Source of the DNA: Clostridium thermopalmarium DSM 5974 | GTDB taxonomy: Bacteria; Bacillota; Clostridia; Clostridiales; Clostridiaceae | Assembly: GCF_002995795.1 (NCBI RefSeq) | Contig: NZ_PVXN01000031.1 | Coordinates: 1 to 64,000 of the forward strand | Reading direction: 5' to 3' | Length of the DNA stretch: 64,000 nucleotides | Shown: positions 36,345 through 45,059 of the stretch, piece after piece | How the letters are laid out: the number at the start of each line of letters is the position of its first letter | Numbering within the stretch: position 1 is the first letter of the stretch | Program-made: the position numbers and the translations under genes | The notes under the pieces: generated by a model | What the model was told of the DNA's origin: nothing | Databases searched by the model: none | What the model saw: the letters and a program-made list of their open reading frames with translations, nothing else

Positions 36345-37413
36345 AGCACTATTATATAAGGAATGGAAGAATGTAAGAGCTTTAAGCGGATTGTTTTTTG
36401 GACAGTTGATTTTATTTACAATAGTACCATTTGTGAAAACTGTTCAAAGCTTGCAGAATGAAGTTAGCCAAGGGACTTTCAATAATAGTTATGTGAAGAA
36501 TTTTAATCAATTTTTCTTAGAAGGAAATGCAAGTGAAGTAGCGGTGATAATAACTTTAATCGTTTTAGGAACCTTCATTGTAGGAAATGATATTATGGGG
36601 AGAAAATATGATTCATTAAGCTCTATGCCATTTAAAAGAGAAGAAATTATTATATCAAAATGGATTGTGTCAGCATTGACGGTAATAGTTTCAGTTATAT
36701 TGAGTTCTATAGTCATAGCACTAATATATATAGCAAATAAAAGTGTTTTAGGAGGATACATGAATGGAAGCATGATTTTTCAGAGAGCGCTCATGAACTC
36801 CTTAACTTATCTGTTTGTTGTTACTTTTATAATGCTTATTCAAGGCCTTTCAGGAAAAAATATACTTGGAGGAGTTGTTGGTACTATATTTTTATTACTT
36901 CCTATGGGATTATTCGTGCTAACTTCCGCATTTTTAAGAACACTAACTCTTAATCCTAATATATTGTCAGAGAAACACTACATTGCTATAACAAATAAAT
37001 TTGAAAGTATTGCTTCTGTAATTTCCTTAGCTGGTTATAGTTTTCCTATAAATAATTTTGACATTTATCAAAAAGCTTTCATACTAGCTGTGATTATACC
37101 AATTCTTGCAATCTTATTAGTATATTCTTTTAAAAATATTCCACTAGAGAGAAATGGATATATAGTAATCTTTGCACCATTAGAAATTATATTCAAAATA
37201 GGTGTTTCAGTATGCTTTGCTCTTTTAGGAGGCAGCATAGCTTCAGAATTTTTTAAAGGACATTATCATTTATATCAATATGGCATTGATAACTTAGAAA
37301 TTTATGTACCTATTGCAAACAAAATAATTACTTTAACTATGCTGACTACTTTACTATGTGGATGTATTGTTTATGCCATAACAAGAAAAATTATAGAAAT
37401 GAGTAAAAGATAA
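36325..37413 (+). CDS. ABC-2 type permease
   Basis: The 362-residue membrane protein has about six or seven hydrophobic segments and begins MKNYLNKALLYKEWKN, a cytoplasmic amphipathic start common in ABC-2 permeases. ATG 36325 follows GGAGGTG by nine bases, and the gene overlaps the ATPase gene by 20 bases. It probably forms the channel with the ATPase encoded before it. Confidence 0.8.
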   Translation: MKNYLNKALLYKEWKNVRALSGLFFGQLILFTIVPFVKTVQSLQNEVSQGTFNNSYVKNFNQFFLEGNASEVAVIITLIVLGTFIVGNDIMGRKYDSLSSMPFKREEIIISKWIVSALTVIVSVILSSIVIALIYIANKSVLGGYMNGSMIFQRALMNSLTYLFVVTFIMLIQGLSGKNILGGVVGTIFLLLPMGLFVLTSAFLRTLTLNPNILSEKHYIAITNKFESIASVISLAGYSFPINNFDIYQKAFILAVIIPILAILLVYSFKNIPLERNGYIVIFAPLEIIFKIGVSVCFALLGGSIASEFFKGHYHLYQYGIDNLEIYVPIANKIITLTMLTTLLCGCIVYAITRKIIEMSKR

Positions 37414-37430
37414 GAAAGGGAGGTTTAGGT

Positions 37431-38348
37431 ATGAATGTACTAGAAGTTAAAGATGTTAAAAAGCGTCTTGGTAAAAAAGAAATAATAAAAGGAATAAGTT
37501 TTAATGTTAAAGAAGGAGAGATTTTTGGATTTTTAGGACCAAATGGAGCAGGAAAGACTACTACTATAAGAATGTTAGTAGGGCTTATTGCGCCAAACTC
37601 TGGAAGTATAGTAATTGCAGGACATGATATGTCAAAAGAAAGAGAAAAGGCACTAGCCTCTGTTGGGGCAGTGGTTGAAAATCCCGAGCTTTACACTTAT
37701 CTCTCAGGAAGAGAAAACTTAATGCAAATTGCAAGGATAAGAAAGATAGACAAAGAGTATGTAAATGAGATAATAGAACTTGTAAATTTAAAGAATAGAA
37801 TAGATGATAAGGTTAGAAAGTATTCTCTTGGAATGAAACAAAGGCTAGGTCTTGCAGCGGCACTGATTGCAAAACCTAAACTTCTAATACTAGATGAACC
37901 TACAAATGGACTTGATCCAACAGGAATTCTAGATTTTAGGAGCATAGTAAAAAAAGCAGCAAGAGAAACTGGTATAGCAGTTTTTATATCATCTCATATA
38001 TTAAGCGAAGTTCAGATGATATGTGATAGAGTTGCTTTTATAAATAATGGAGTTATTCAATCTGTAGAGAGTGTATATGGAGATGTAGTAAAGAGCGAAA
38101 TAGAGAATATAGTTTTATCTGTAAAAGAAAAGGATAAATGCATAGAAATATTAGAAAGCTTAGAATTTGTTCATAATGTTTCTTTAGGGAAAGACGTGAT
38201 TAAATGTAGTATTGATAAAGGATTTGTGCCAGAGATTGTATTTAAGCTATCAGAAAATAGGATACGCATAGAGGAAATTTATAAGAAGCATACAGAGCTT
38301 GAAGAGAGATATATGGAGCTTGTTGAAGGAGGAAAAAGAGCGATATGA
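37431..38348 (+). CDS. ABC transporter ATPase (second)
   Basis: The 305-residue BcrA-type ATPase has Walker A GPNGAGKTT near residue 37, signature YSLGMKQRLG near 133 and Walker B LILDEPTNGLDP near 152. It resembles the ATPases of lantibiotic/bacitracin exporters. Its ATG lies 13 bases after GAAAGGGAGG. The stop overlaps the following permease start (ATGA). Confidence 0.9.
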   Translation: MNVLEVKDVKKRLGKKEIIKGISFNVKEGEIFGFLGPNGAGKTTTIRMLVGLIAPNSGSIVIAGHDMSKEREKALASVGAVVENPELYTYLSGRENLMQIARIRKIDKEYVNEIIELVNLKNRIDDKVRKYSLGMKQRLGLAAALIAKPKLLILDEPTNGLDPTGILDFRSIVKKAARETGIAVFISSHILSEVQMICDRVAFINNGVIQSVESVYGDVVKSEIENIVLSVKEKDKCIEILESLEFVHNVSLGKDVIKCSIDKGFVPEIVFKLSENRIRIEEIYKKHTELEERYMELVEGGKRAI

Positions 38349-39547
38349 TGGTAACATTAATTAGAAATGAAATTATAAAGCTTATGCAGAGAAGAAAAAC
38401 TTTAGTTGTAACAGGATTGTTTATTTTATTTGTAGGATTTATAGCTTTTGCATCCTATAAAACTTCTGAATCTATGAAGGAGTGGAATAAGCCAGAGAGA
38501 AGAATTCAAAGTGAGCAAGAGAATATCGCACATTTGAATCAAATGAAAAACGATGTTAATATTTCAGAAGAAGAGAAGTTACGTTTGAATGAAGAAATAA
38601 AACAAGCTAATTTAAGAATAGAAGAAATTAAAAAGGAACAATCCAGCGGAAAGAAGGATTGGAGAGTTACCTTAAAGGGAGATATAAAGCAGTTAGAAGA
38701 GCAAATAAATAATGTTCAGATAGACAATGAAGAAAAAGATAGATTAAATATAGACTTAATGACAAAAAAGTATCTATTAGATAACAATATAGAACCAGAA
38801 GATAATTCTTATGATGTAACAGCAACAAAATTTATAAGAGATTTATTTAATATTTTAGGAGTTATGTTCTTAGCAATAGGAATTACTATATTTAGCTCAG
38901 ATATGGTATCAGGAGAGTACACCCCTCCAACTATGAAGTTTTTATTAACTCAGCCTGTATCAAGAGGAAAAATACTATTATCAAAATTTATAGCTTTAAT
39001 TTTATCCTCCAGCATAATAATTGTGTTAATTGAAATTATAGCCTTTTTAGTAGTAGGGCTTATATTCAGCTTTGGAAATATGGATTATCCAGTAGCTGTT
39101 GGTTCAAGGTTTGTATATGACAATGCTATTGCTAATGATATGGGACAAAAGGTTTTAAAAATGGTATCCGGAAGCACAATTATAATCCCGATGTGGAAAT
39201 ATTTAATTGAAATGTTTTTGTTTCAAATTTTATTTATTATAGCATCAGCAGCCTTTGCCTTCCTACTATCAACAATAGTAGGCAGCAGTATGGTATCTAT
39301 GGCAATAAATATAGTGCTAATAATAGCCTTTACAATGTTTCAGAGCATACCTTATGTTAGCAAATATGTTCATTATATATTTAGCACCTTTGGGGATCCA
39401 TCTATGGTTCTAAGTGGAAGAATAGCTACCCAGTTTAATAATCCTAATATAACCCTTGGATTTGTCATAGGAGTGCTTGTAATATGGACTATTGTAAGCT
39501 ATGTGATTTCACATGTGGTATTTACTAAGAAAGATATACTTATATAG
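38345..39547 (+). CDS. ABC-2 type permease with extracytoplasmic coiled coil
   Basis: The 400-residue permease starts with one membrane segment (about residues 20-38), then about 110 charged residues rich in Glu, Lys and Gln that look like a coiled coil outside the membrane, then about five membrane segments. It belongs to the ABC-2 exporter superfamily, partner of the preceding BcrA-like ATPase. Export of peptides or envelope-active compounds is likely but unproven. Confidence 0.82.
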   Translation: MMVTLIRNEIIKLMQRRKTLVVTGLFILFVGFIAFASYKTSESMKEWNKPERRIQSEQENIAHLNQMKNDVNISEEEKLRLNEEIKQANLRIEEIKKEQSSGKKDWRVTLKGDIKQLEEQINNVQIDNEEKDRLNIDLMTKKYLLDNNIEPEDNSYDVTATKFIRDLFNILGVMFLAIGITIFSSDMVSGEYTPPTMKFLLTQPVSRGKILLSKFIALILSSSIIIVLIEIIAFLVVGLIFSFGNMDYPVAVGSRFVYDNAIANDMGQKVLKMVSGSTIIIPMWKYLIEMFLFQILFIIASAAFAFLLSTIVGSSMVSMAINIVLIIAFTMFQSIPYVSKYVHYIFSTFGDPSMVLSGRIATQFNNPNITLGFVIGVLVIWTIVSYVISHVVFTKKDILI

Positions 39548-39550
39548 CAG

Positions 39551-39715
39551 GTTAGAGTTTAGAGAGTGGGAATGGCAGTGGAGGAGTGGAGAAGTTTAGA
39601 GAGTGTAGGGAGTTTAGAAAATTTGTTTTTTCTAAATTAAGAGAAGTTCCTAAACTCCTTCACTTTCTACTCCTCCAATTTTACACTTTTTAAATTTTTT
39701 ACTTGCTCTTATATC
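39551..39715. repeat. dispersed GTTTAGAG/CTAAACTCC inverted-repeat family, copy 1
   Basis: After the ABC operon, several GTTTAGAGAG-like motifs on the left pair with CTAAACTCC and CTACTCCTCC on the right, making a long imperfect stem around 39562-39676. Related sequence occurs at 53630-53775 and 62835-63060. It contains no gene and may act as a terminator for both flanking genes. Confidence 0.6.
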
Positions 39716-40457
39716 AAGAAATTTCCGTTAGAAACTTCCAATAACGCTTTGGCATATGCATTTTCTGAAGTTTTAGGTTAAGTCTGCTTTCTATAGTAGT
39801 GCTTCTAAAGTATTCTCTCCAAAGACATTCATATATTTCATCTTTGGCTTCATTCAGCAATTTTAGTCCATGATTTTTAGAAAGAGTAGTAATTGACCAT
39901 TCTTGTCCATTATACATTGATGCTATTTCTCTTTTTAAATCATGGATTATGAAATTTTCACTGCATAAACGATCTGCAAAGTGAGGAGTAATTAAAGCAA
40001 CAATGTTGTGTTCAGGTTCTATAGCAGAGTATAAAAAATTATTATTTATATTTTTAAATCTCACAAAGCCTAACATTCTATGAATTTCACCTGTAACTTT
40101 TTTAACTAATCTGTGAACTTCCAAAACCCTCTTGTCATAAATATGTAAATCTATATTTTTTCCAAGTTTAAAGCCAAGTCTTATGTAGTTATAGATTAAA
40201 TCACTAGAGTTCCTTACTTCAGAAAGATATACATAAAATATATATTTTAATGAAACAGGAGAAATTTTTTGCTTTATAGCATTATATACCTTTGAGAATT
40301 TATCAATGTCAGTTTCTATATAAATTTCCTTATTTAAAAGATTAGGTATAAATTCATTTCTTTTTAAAATCTCTTCAGGTTTTTCTTTTCTATAATAGGA
40401 TTCGTAAATACAGGTTAACAATCCTTCAAAGCTTCCATCATAGGTATAACAAATCAT
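39714..40457 (-). CDS. DUF4130-type DNA metabolism protein
   Basis: The 247-residue protein matches the family annotated as probable DNA metabolism protein (TIGR03915/DUF4130), recognised from the start MICYTYDGSFEGLLTCIYES and the LGFVRF segment near residue 125. It is always found beside the radical SAM protein encoded upstream, as here with a 13-base gap. The biochemical role is not established. ATG 40457 follows AGGAGGT; a longer frame to 40481 overlaps that site. Confidence 0.82.
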   Translation of the reverse strand: MICYTYDGSFEGLLTCIYESYYRKEKPEEILKRNEFIPNLLNKEIYIETDIDKFSKVYNAIKQKISPVSLKYIFYVYLSEVRNSSDLIYNYIRLGFKLGKNIDLHIYDKRVLEVHRLVKKVTGEIHRMLGFVRFKNINNNFLYSAIEPEHNIVALITPHFADRLCSENFIIHDLKREIASMYNGQEWSITTLSKNHGLKLLNEAKDEIYECLWREYFRSTTIESRLNLKLQKMHMPKRYWKFLTEIS

Positions 40458-40470
40458 AGCTGTACCTCCT

Positions 40471-41799
40471 TTATAACTCACCGGTTATTTTACTAAAAGC
40501 ATCACTAGGATTATAAATAGCAGGAGTTTCTGTAAAAAAAGAAAGTTGTTCATAATTTAGATTAGCTTTTTTATTGACAACAGTACTTTTATTACTGATG
40601 TTATCAGTAAGTCTTTTTCGTATTAATGCTTCATCAAAATCTACTTCTCCATAGTATTTTCCTTTGCAGGTTATAAAATATTTTGCTCTTTTTAAGACTA
40701 CACCTAAGGCTCTTAAATCATCAAAATTGAGAGAGTGAACTCTTCTTGATGAGGCGATTTTTCCAACAGAGCGTATTCCTATACCAGGCACACGGAGAAG
40801 ATCTCTTGTAGAAGCAGTATTCACTTCTATAGGAAAATTTTCTAGATGGCGAAGTGCCCAATCGGTTTTAGGATCAAGATTTATATCGAAGTTTGGATTG
40901 TTTTCATTTAAAAGCTCTTTTGCAGAAAAACCATAGAATCTTAAAAGCCAGTCAGCCTGATAAAGTCTATGTTCTCTTAAAATAGGAGTAGGAGTAGTTA
41001 AAGATGGAAGTTTAGGATTATCAGCCACTGGAACATAGGCAGAATAATAAACTCTTTTTAAACTAAATTTGTTGTAAAGACTTTCAGAGAGCTTTATAAT
41101 TTGAAGATCGCTCTCAGGAGTAGCTCCGATTATAAGTTGAGTGCTCTGTCCTGCAGGTAAAAAGGATGGAGAATTTTTATAAAGTTTGTTTTCAATTCTT
41201 GAAACTGCAATTTGAGAGCCTATAAGGGACATTGGATTTAATATATTTTCCTTCTTTTTTTGAGGAGCTAAGAGCTTTAGGCTATTTGAGGAAGGAAGTT
41301 CAATATTAACACTCATTCTATCCGCAAGTTTTCCAGCCTTTTTAATGAGAATAGGGTCTGCTCCAGGTATGGCTTTTAGATGAATATATCCATTAAATTT
41401 ATGTTGGTTTCTAAGTTTGGCAGCAACATCAATCAAAAGTTCCATAGTATAATTTGGATTTTTGAATACAGCAGAGCTTAAAAATAATCCTTCTATATAA
41501 TTTCTTTTATAAAAATTTATAGTTAAGTTTACTACTTCTTGTGGAGTAAAAGCAGCCCTTGGTATATCGCTTGAAATTCTATTGATACAATAAGCACAGT
41601 CATAGCAGCAGTAGTTTGTGAGGAGGATTTTTAGCAGAGATATGCACCTACCATCTGCAGTAAAGCTGTGACATATGCCGCTTGTGTTGCAACTTCCAAG
41701 CCCACCTTTTGTATTTTTTCTTCTATTTCCACTAGATGAACAGGATACATCATATTTAGCAGCATCTGATAGTATTTTTAGCTTTTCCAATATATCCAT
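40471..41799 (-). CDS. putative DNA modification/repair radical SAM protein
   Basis: The 442-residue radical SAM protein has the cluster motif as CYDCAYC within NYCCYDCAYCINR (C-x3-C-x2-C) near residue 60 and a helix-hairpin-helix-like segment LLRVPGIGIRSVGKI near 333, suggesting nucleic-acid binding. It belongs to the TIGR03916-type family paired with DUF4130 proteins. Function is assigned only by family name. Confidence 0.85.
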   Translation of the reverse strand: MDILEKLKILSDAAKYDVSCSSSGNRRKNTKGGLGSCNTSGICHSFTADGRCISLLKILLTNYCCYDCAYCINRISSDIPRAAFTPQEVVNLTINFYKRNYIEGLFLSSAVFKNPNYTMELLIDVAAKLRNQHKFNGYIHLKAIPGADPILIKKAGKLADRMSVNIELPSSNSLKLLAPQKKKENILNPMSLIGSQIAVSRIENKLYKNSPSFLPAGQSTQLIIGATPESDLQIIKLSESLYNKFSLKRVYYSAYVPVADNPKLPSLTTPTPILREHRLYQADWLLRFYGFSAKELLNENNPNFDINLDPKTDWALRHLENFPIEVNTASTRDLLRVPGIGIRSVGKIASSRRVHSLNFDDLRALGVVLKRAKYFITCKGKYYGEVDFDEALIRKRLTDNISNKSTVVNKKANLNYEQLSFFTETPAIYNPSDAFSKITGEL

Positions 41800-41993
41800 A
41801 TTAACACTTCCTTAGAATTTATAACTATATGATACCAAACATATGTTCTTATGTAAATATATTATTTGCTAAACAAGTAAGATATATTATGGCAAATAAG
41901 CATTTTTATAAGAATATTGAAATAAAATAAGGTTATCCTAAATGTATAGCAATTTCTTAAAAAACTAATTTTTCATAAACGGAGGGGATAAAT

Positions 41994-42539
41994 GTGTCAA
42001 TATATGATTTCAAAGTAAAGACAATAGATGGAGAGGAGATTTCACTTGAAAAGTATAAAGGCAAAGTGTTAATCATTGTAAACACTGCAAGCAAATGTGG
42101 TTTTACTCCTCAGTATGAAGGATTAGAGGAGCTTTATAAGAAATACAAATCACAAGGACTTGAAATATTAGGATTTCCAAGCAACCAATTTGCAGAACAG
42201 GAGCCTGGAAGCAACGAGGAAGTAAAAAACTTTTGCAAAATCAATTATGGAGTAAGCTTTCAACTTTTTGAAAAGATAGATGTAAGAGGCGAAAATGCAC
42301 ATCCATTATTTAAATATTTAAGTGAAAAGATTCCTTTTAAAGGCATAGATAAAAATCATCCTGTAGGTAGTAAATTAACTGAAGTATTAGAAAAGGAATT
42401 TCCAGAGTTTCTAGAAGGAAACTCTATAAAGTGGAATTTTACTAAGTTTTTAATAGATAGGAATGGAAATGTAGTTGAAAGATTTGAACCTACTACAGAA
42501 CCTAAAGATATGGCTCCTTATATAGAAAAATTGCTTTAA
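41994..42539 (+). CDS. glutathione peroxidase family protein (Cys type)
   Basis: The 181-residue thiol peroxidase has [11 protein letters not shown] (peroxidatic C35), [15 protein letters not shown] and the [13 protein letters not shown] segment. The active-site codon is TGT, so it is a cysteine rather than selenocysteine enzyme. It probably reduces peroxides using thioredoxin. GTG 41994 follows GGAGGGG. Confidence 0.93.
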   Translation: MSIYDFKVKTIDGEEISLEKYKGKVLIIVNTASKCGFTPQYEGLEELYKKYKSQGLEILGFPSNQFAEQEPGSNEEVKNFCKINYGVSFQLFEKIDVRGENAHPLFKYLSEKIPFKGIDKNHPVGSKLTEVLEKEFPEFLEGNSIKWNFTKFLIDRNGNVVERFEPTTEPKDMAPYIEKLL

Positions 42540-42605
42540 GCAAAAAACTATGTTGAATAAACATAGTAAACTTTAGCATTTATCTATAAAACAATTTAGA
42601 AAGCA

Positions 42606-42634
42606 TTGACATTATTGAGAGTTACATATATAAT
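42606..42634 (+). promoter_or_regulatory. promoter of the methionine-cycle operon
   Basis: TTGACA (42606-42611) and TATAAT (42629-42634) are both perfect consensus and separated by 17 bases, placing the start about 20 bases before the SAM-I aptamer. Confidence 0.88.
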
Positions 42635-42660
42635 CATAAACATAAATAAAACGGAATATT

Positions 42661-42771
42661 TCTTATCAAGAGAGGCGGAGGGACTGGCCCTGTGAAGCCC
42701 AGCAACCAGTATGGATTTTAGAATTTATACAATGGTGCTAATTCCTGCAGCGAAAGCTGAAAGATGAGGAT
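42661..42771 (+). promoter_or_regulatory. SAM-I riboswitch (S box)
   Basis: The conserved blocks CTTATCAAGAGAGGCGGAGG, GACTGGCCCTGTGAAGCCC and GCAACC, followed by GGTGCTAATTCC and GAAAGATGAGGA, define the SAM-I aptamer. It lies before metF with a terminator between and should switch the methionine genes off when SAM is high. The 42540-42874 gap is otherwise only leader. Confidence 0.96.
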
Positions 42772-42783
42772 ATTAAATGGGAG

Positions 42784-42815
42784 AAGACCTAAAGGATGTC
42801 CTTTAGGTCTTTTAC
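42784..42815 (+). terminator. terminator of the SAM-I riboswitch
   Basis: A 13-bp perfect stem (AAGACCTAAAGGA / TCCTTTAGGTCTT) with a 2-base loop is followed by TTACTATTTTT. It is the regulated terminator of the S box. Confidence 0.88.
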
Positions 42816-42874
42816 TATTTTTAAACTTTTTAAGAAATATTCCTGAATGTACATTAATATTGGGGGGCATTTTT

Positions 42875-43777
42875 ATGTATATAAAGGACATATTTTCAAA
42901 CAAAAAAACTGTAATTTCATTTGAGATTTTTCCACCAAAGAAAGATTATTCTATAGACACTATATATGAGACTATAGATAAGCTGGCACCTTTAAATCCA
43001 GACTATATAAGTGTAACCTATGGGGCTGGGGGAAATACTAAGGATAGAAATAAAACTGTTGAGATAGCTTCTATTATAAAGAATAAATATAATATTGAAG
43101 CATTAGCACATTTAACTTGTATTTCCTCTACTAGAGATGAAGTAGAGGAAGTCTTAAAATTATTAAAAGATAATAATATTAAAAACATACTAGCACTTAG
43201 AGGAGATATTCCTCAGGATCCGAATTTTAAATTTCCAACTCCTCTTCACTTTAAATATGCAGTAAATTTGATAGAAAAAATAAAAAGTAGAAAAGATTTT
43301 TGCATAGGTAGTGCTTGTTACCCAGAAGGGCATATTGAATGTAATAATTTTGATGATGATTTACAAAATCTTAAAAAGAAGGTAGACGCCGGAGCAGACT
43401 TTTTAATAACTCAGTTATTTTTTGATAACAACTTCTTCTATAATTTTAGAGAAAAGGTAGATGAGATAGGCATTAATGTTCCTATAGAAGTAGGGATTAT
43501 GCCAGTTACAAACAGCCGGCAGATAAAAAGAATAACATCACTATGTGGAGCTTATGTGCCTAAAAAGTTTGAAAAGATTATGGATAGATATATTGATAAA
43601 CCACAGGCTTTAAAAGATGCTGGAATTGCCTATGCTACAGAGCAGATAATAGATCTATTATCTTCAGGAGTAGAAGGAATTCACATATACACCATGAACA
43701 ATCCAGAGGTAGCAAGAAGAATTGTCTCTAATATAGATTCTGTTGTAAAAGCTATAAATAACAATATAGCTGTATAG
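42875..43777 (+). CDS. metF: methylenetetrahydrofolate reductase
   Basis: The 300-residue TIM-barrel flavoprotein reduces 5,10-methylene-THF to 5-methyl-THF, the methyl donor for methionine synthase. Motifs are VISFEIFPPKKDYS at the start, ISVTYGAGG near residue 46, NILALRGDIP near 105 and FLITQLFFDN near 180. ATG 42875 follows TGGGGGGC; the frame is open upstream into the riboswitch terminator but has no ribosome binding site there. Confidence 0.94.
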   Translation: MYIKDIFSNKKTVISFEIFPPKKDYSIDTIYETIDKLAPLNPDYISVTYGAGGNTKDRNKTVEIASIIKNKYNIEALAHLTCISSTRDEVEEVLKLLKDNNIKNILALRGDIPQDPNFKFPTPLHFKYAVNLIEKIKSRKDFCIGSACYPEGHIECNNFDDDLQNLKKKVDAGADFLITQLFFDNNFFYNFREKVDEIGINVPIEVGIMPVTNSRQIKRITSLCGAYVPKKFEKIMDRYIDKPQALKDAGIAYATEQIIDLLSSGVEGIHIYTMNNPEVARRIVSNIDSVVKAINNNIAV

Positions 43778-43876
43778 AAGGCTAAATTTCAAAAATTTAT
43801 TATTTGGTATTATAAAAATAAAGGGTATAATTGACTAGAGTATAGAGATTAAAAAAAATATAAGGAGGAATTTAAA

Positions 43877-44332
43877 ATGCCACAAGTAGAAAGTTTTCAG
43901 TTAGATCATAGAAAGGTTGTTGCGCCTTATGTAAGAAAAGCAGGAGTTTTAAATGGACAACATGGAGATGTAGTAACAAAATTCGACTTGAGATTTTTAC
44001 AACCTAATAAAGAAGCAATGCCAACTGCAGCTATGCACGCTTTAGAACATCTTCTTGCAGGGTTTTTAAGAGAACATTTAGACAATGTAATTGACATATC
44101 TCCAATGGGATGTAGAACAGGATTTTATCTTGTAATGTGGGGAGAAGTAGAACCAGAAACAGTAAAAAATGCTCTTGAAGCTTCTTTAAAACAGGTACTA
44201 GAAGCAGAAGAAGTTCCAGCAGCAAATGATTTACAATGTGGAAATTATAGAGATTTATCTTTATTTGGAGCAAAGGAATATGCAAAATATGTATTAGATA
44301 AAGGTTTTAGTACTAAATTCTACAGAGACTAG
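43877..44332 (+). CDS. luxS: S-ribosylhomocysteine lyase
   Basis: The 151-residue LuxS splits S-ribosylhomocysteine to homocysteine and DPD, the AI-2 precursor. The metal motif is HALEH (H54, H58), the third ligand is the cysteine of LQCGNY near residue 125 and CRTGFYL is conserved near 83. AAGGAGG precedes the ATG. Its place between metF and methionine synthase ties it to methyl-cycle recycling. Confidence 0.97.
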   Translation: MPQVESFQLDHRKVVAPYVRKAGVLNGQHGDVVTKFDLRFLQPNKEAMPTAAMHALEHLLAGFLREHLDNVIDISPMGCRTGFYLVMWGEVEPETVKNALEASLKQVLEAEEVPAANDLQCGNYRDLSLFGAKEYAKYVLDKGFSTKFYRD

Positions 44333-44390
44333 AAATTCCTATATAGGAGCTAGTCTGCGTATTATATAAGTTACTTAAGGGGTGGTGGCA

Positions 44391-45059
44391 GTGCACATAG
44401 ATAGAAAAGAAGTTTTAAGATATTTGGGGCACAAAAATTGTGTAATTGATAAAAGCATAGATTTATTAATAGATGAATGCATAAAGGAAATAAAAGAAAT
44501 TTCAAATTATAAATATGTATATAATATATTTAATATTCAAAGATATGAAGACTCAATAAGTCTTAGTGAAAGCAATCTAGTATTTAAAGGGAAAGATATA
44601 TTAGAACATCTTAAGGATTCGTCTATGTGCGCTGTTATGGCTGTAACTCTTGGAAGCATGATGGATACTAGAATAAGATATTATGAGAAGGTAGATTTAA
44701 CAAAGGCATTGATTTTAGATGCGTGTGCTTCTACTGCTGTAGAGTGGATTTGTGATGAAGTGCAAAATGAGATAAAGCAGAAAGCAGAAAATATGAATCT
44801 AGGTATTACATATAGATATAGTCCGGGGTATGGTGATTTTTCCATAGAAATTCAATCTAAAGTAATAAATGCATTAGAAGCACAAAAGAGAATAGGACTT
44901 ACAGTAAATGAAAACAATATTTTGATACCAAGAAAATCTGTAAGTGCAGTAATAGGATTTCAAGATAAAAATATTAAATCTGAACCTCCAGGATGTAAAA
45001 AATGCAGCAGTTTTGGGAAATGTGAATATAGAAAAGGGGGCAGTTATTGTGGGAATTAA
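44391..45059 (+). CDS. stand-alone methionine synthase activation domain protein
   Basis: The roughly 222-residue protein resembles the activation domain of cobalamin-dependent methionine synthase, seen in ITYRYSPGYGDFSIEIQ near residue 142 and LIPRKSVSAVIGF near 180. That domain is fused at the C-terminus in E. coli MetH but missing from the enzyme encoded next. It ends with a C-x2-C-x5-C segment (CKKCSSFGKC). The start is GTG 44391 after AAGGGG; GTGs at 44382 and 44385 are alternatives. It overlaps metH by 11 bases. Confidence 0.85.
   Translation: MHIDRKEVLRYLGHKNCVIDKSIDLLIDECIKEIKEISNYKYVYNIFNIQRYEDSISLSESNLVFKGKDILEHLKDSSMCAVMAVTLGSMMDTRIRYYEKVDLTKALILDACASTAVEWICDEVQNEIKQKAENMNLGITYRYSPGYGDFSIEIQSKVINALEAQKRIGLTVNENNILIPRKSVSAVIGFQDKNIKSEPPGCKKCSSFGKCEYRKGGSYCGN

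Noticed and set aside
41994-42539. Selenocysteine form of glutathione peroxidase
   Set aside because: The active-site codon is TGT, and the frame has no internal TGA.
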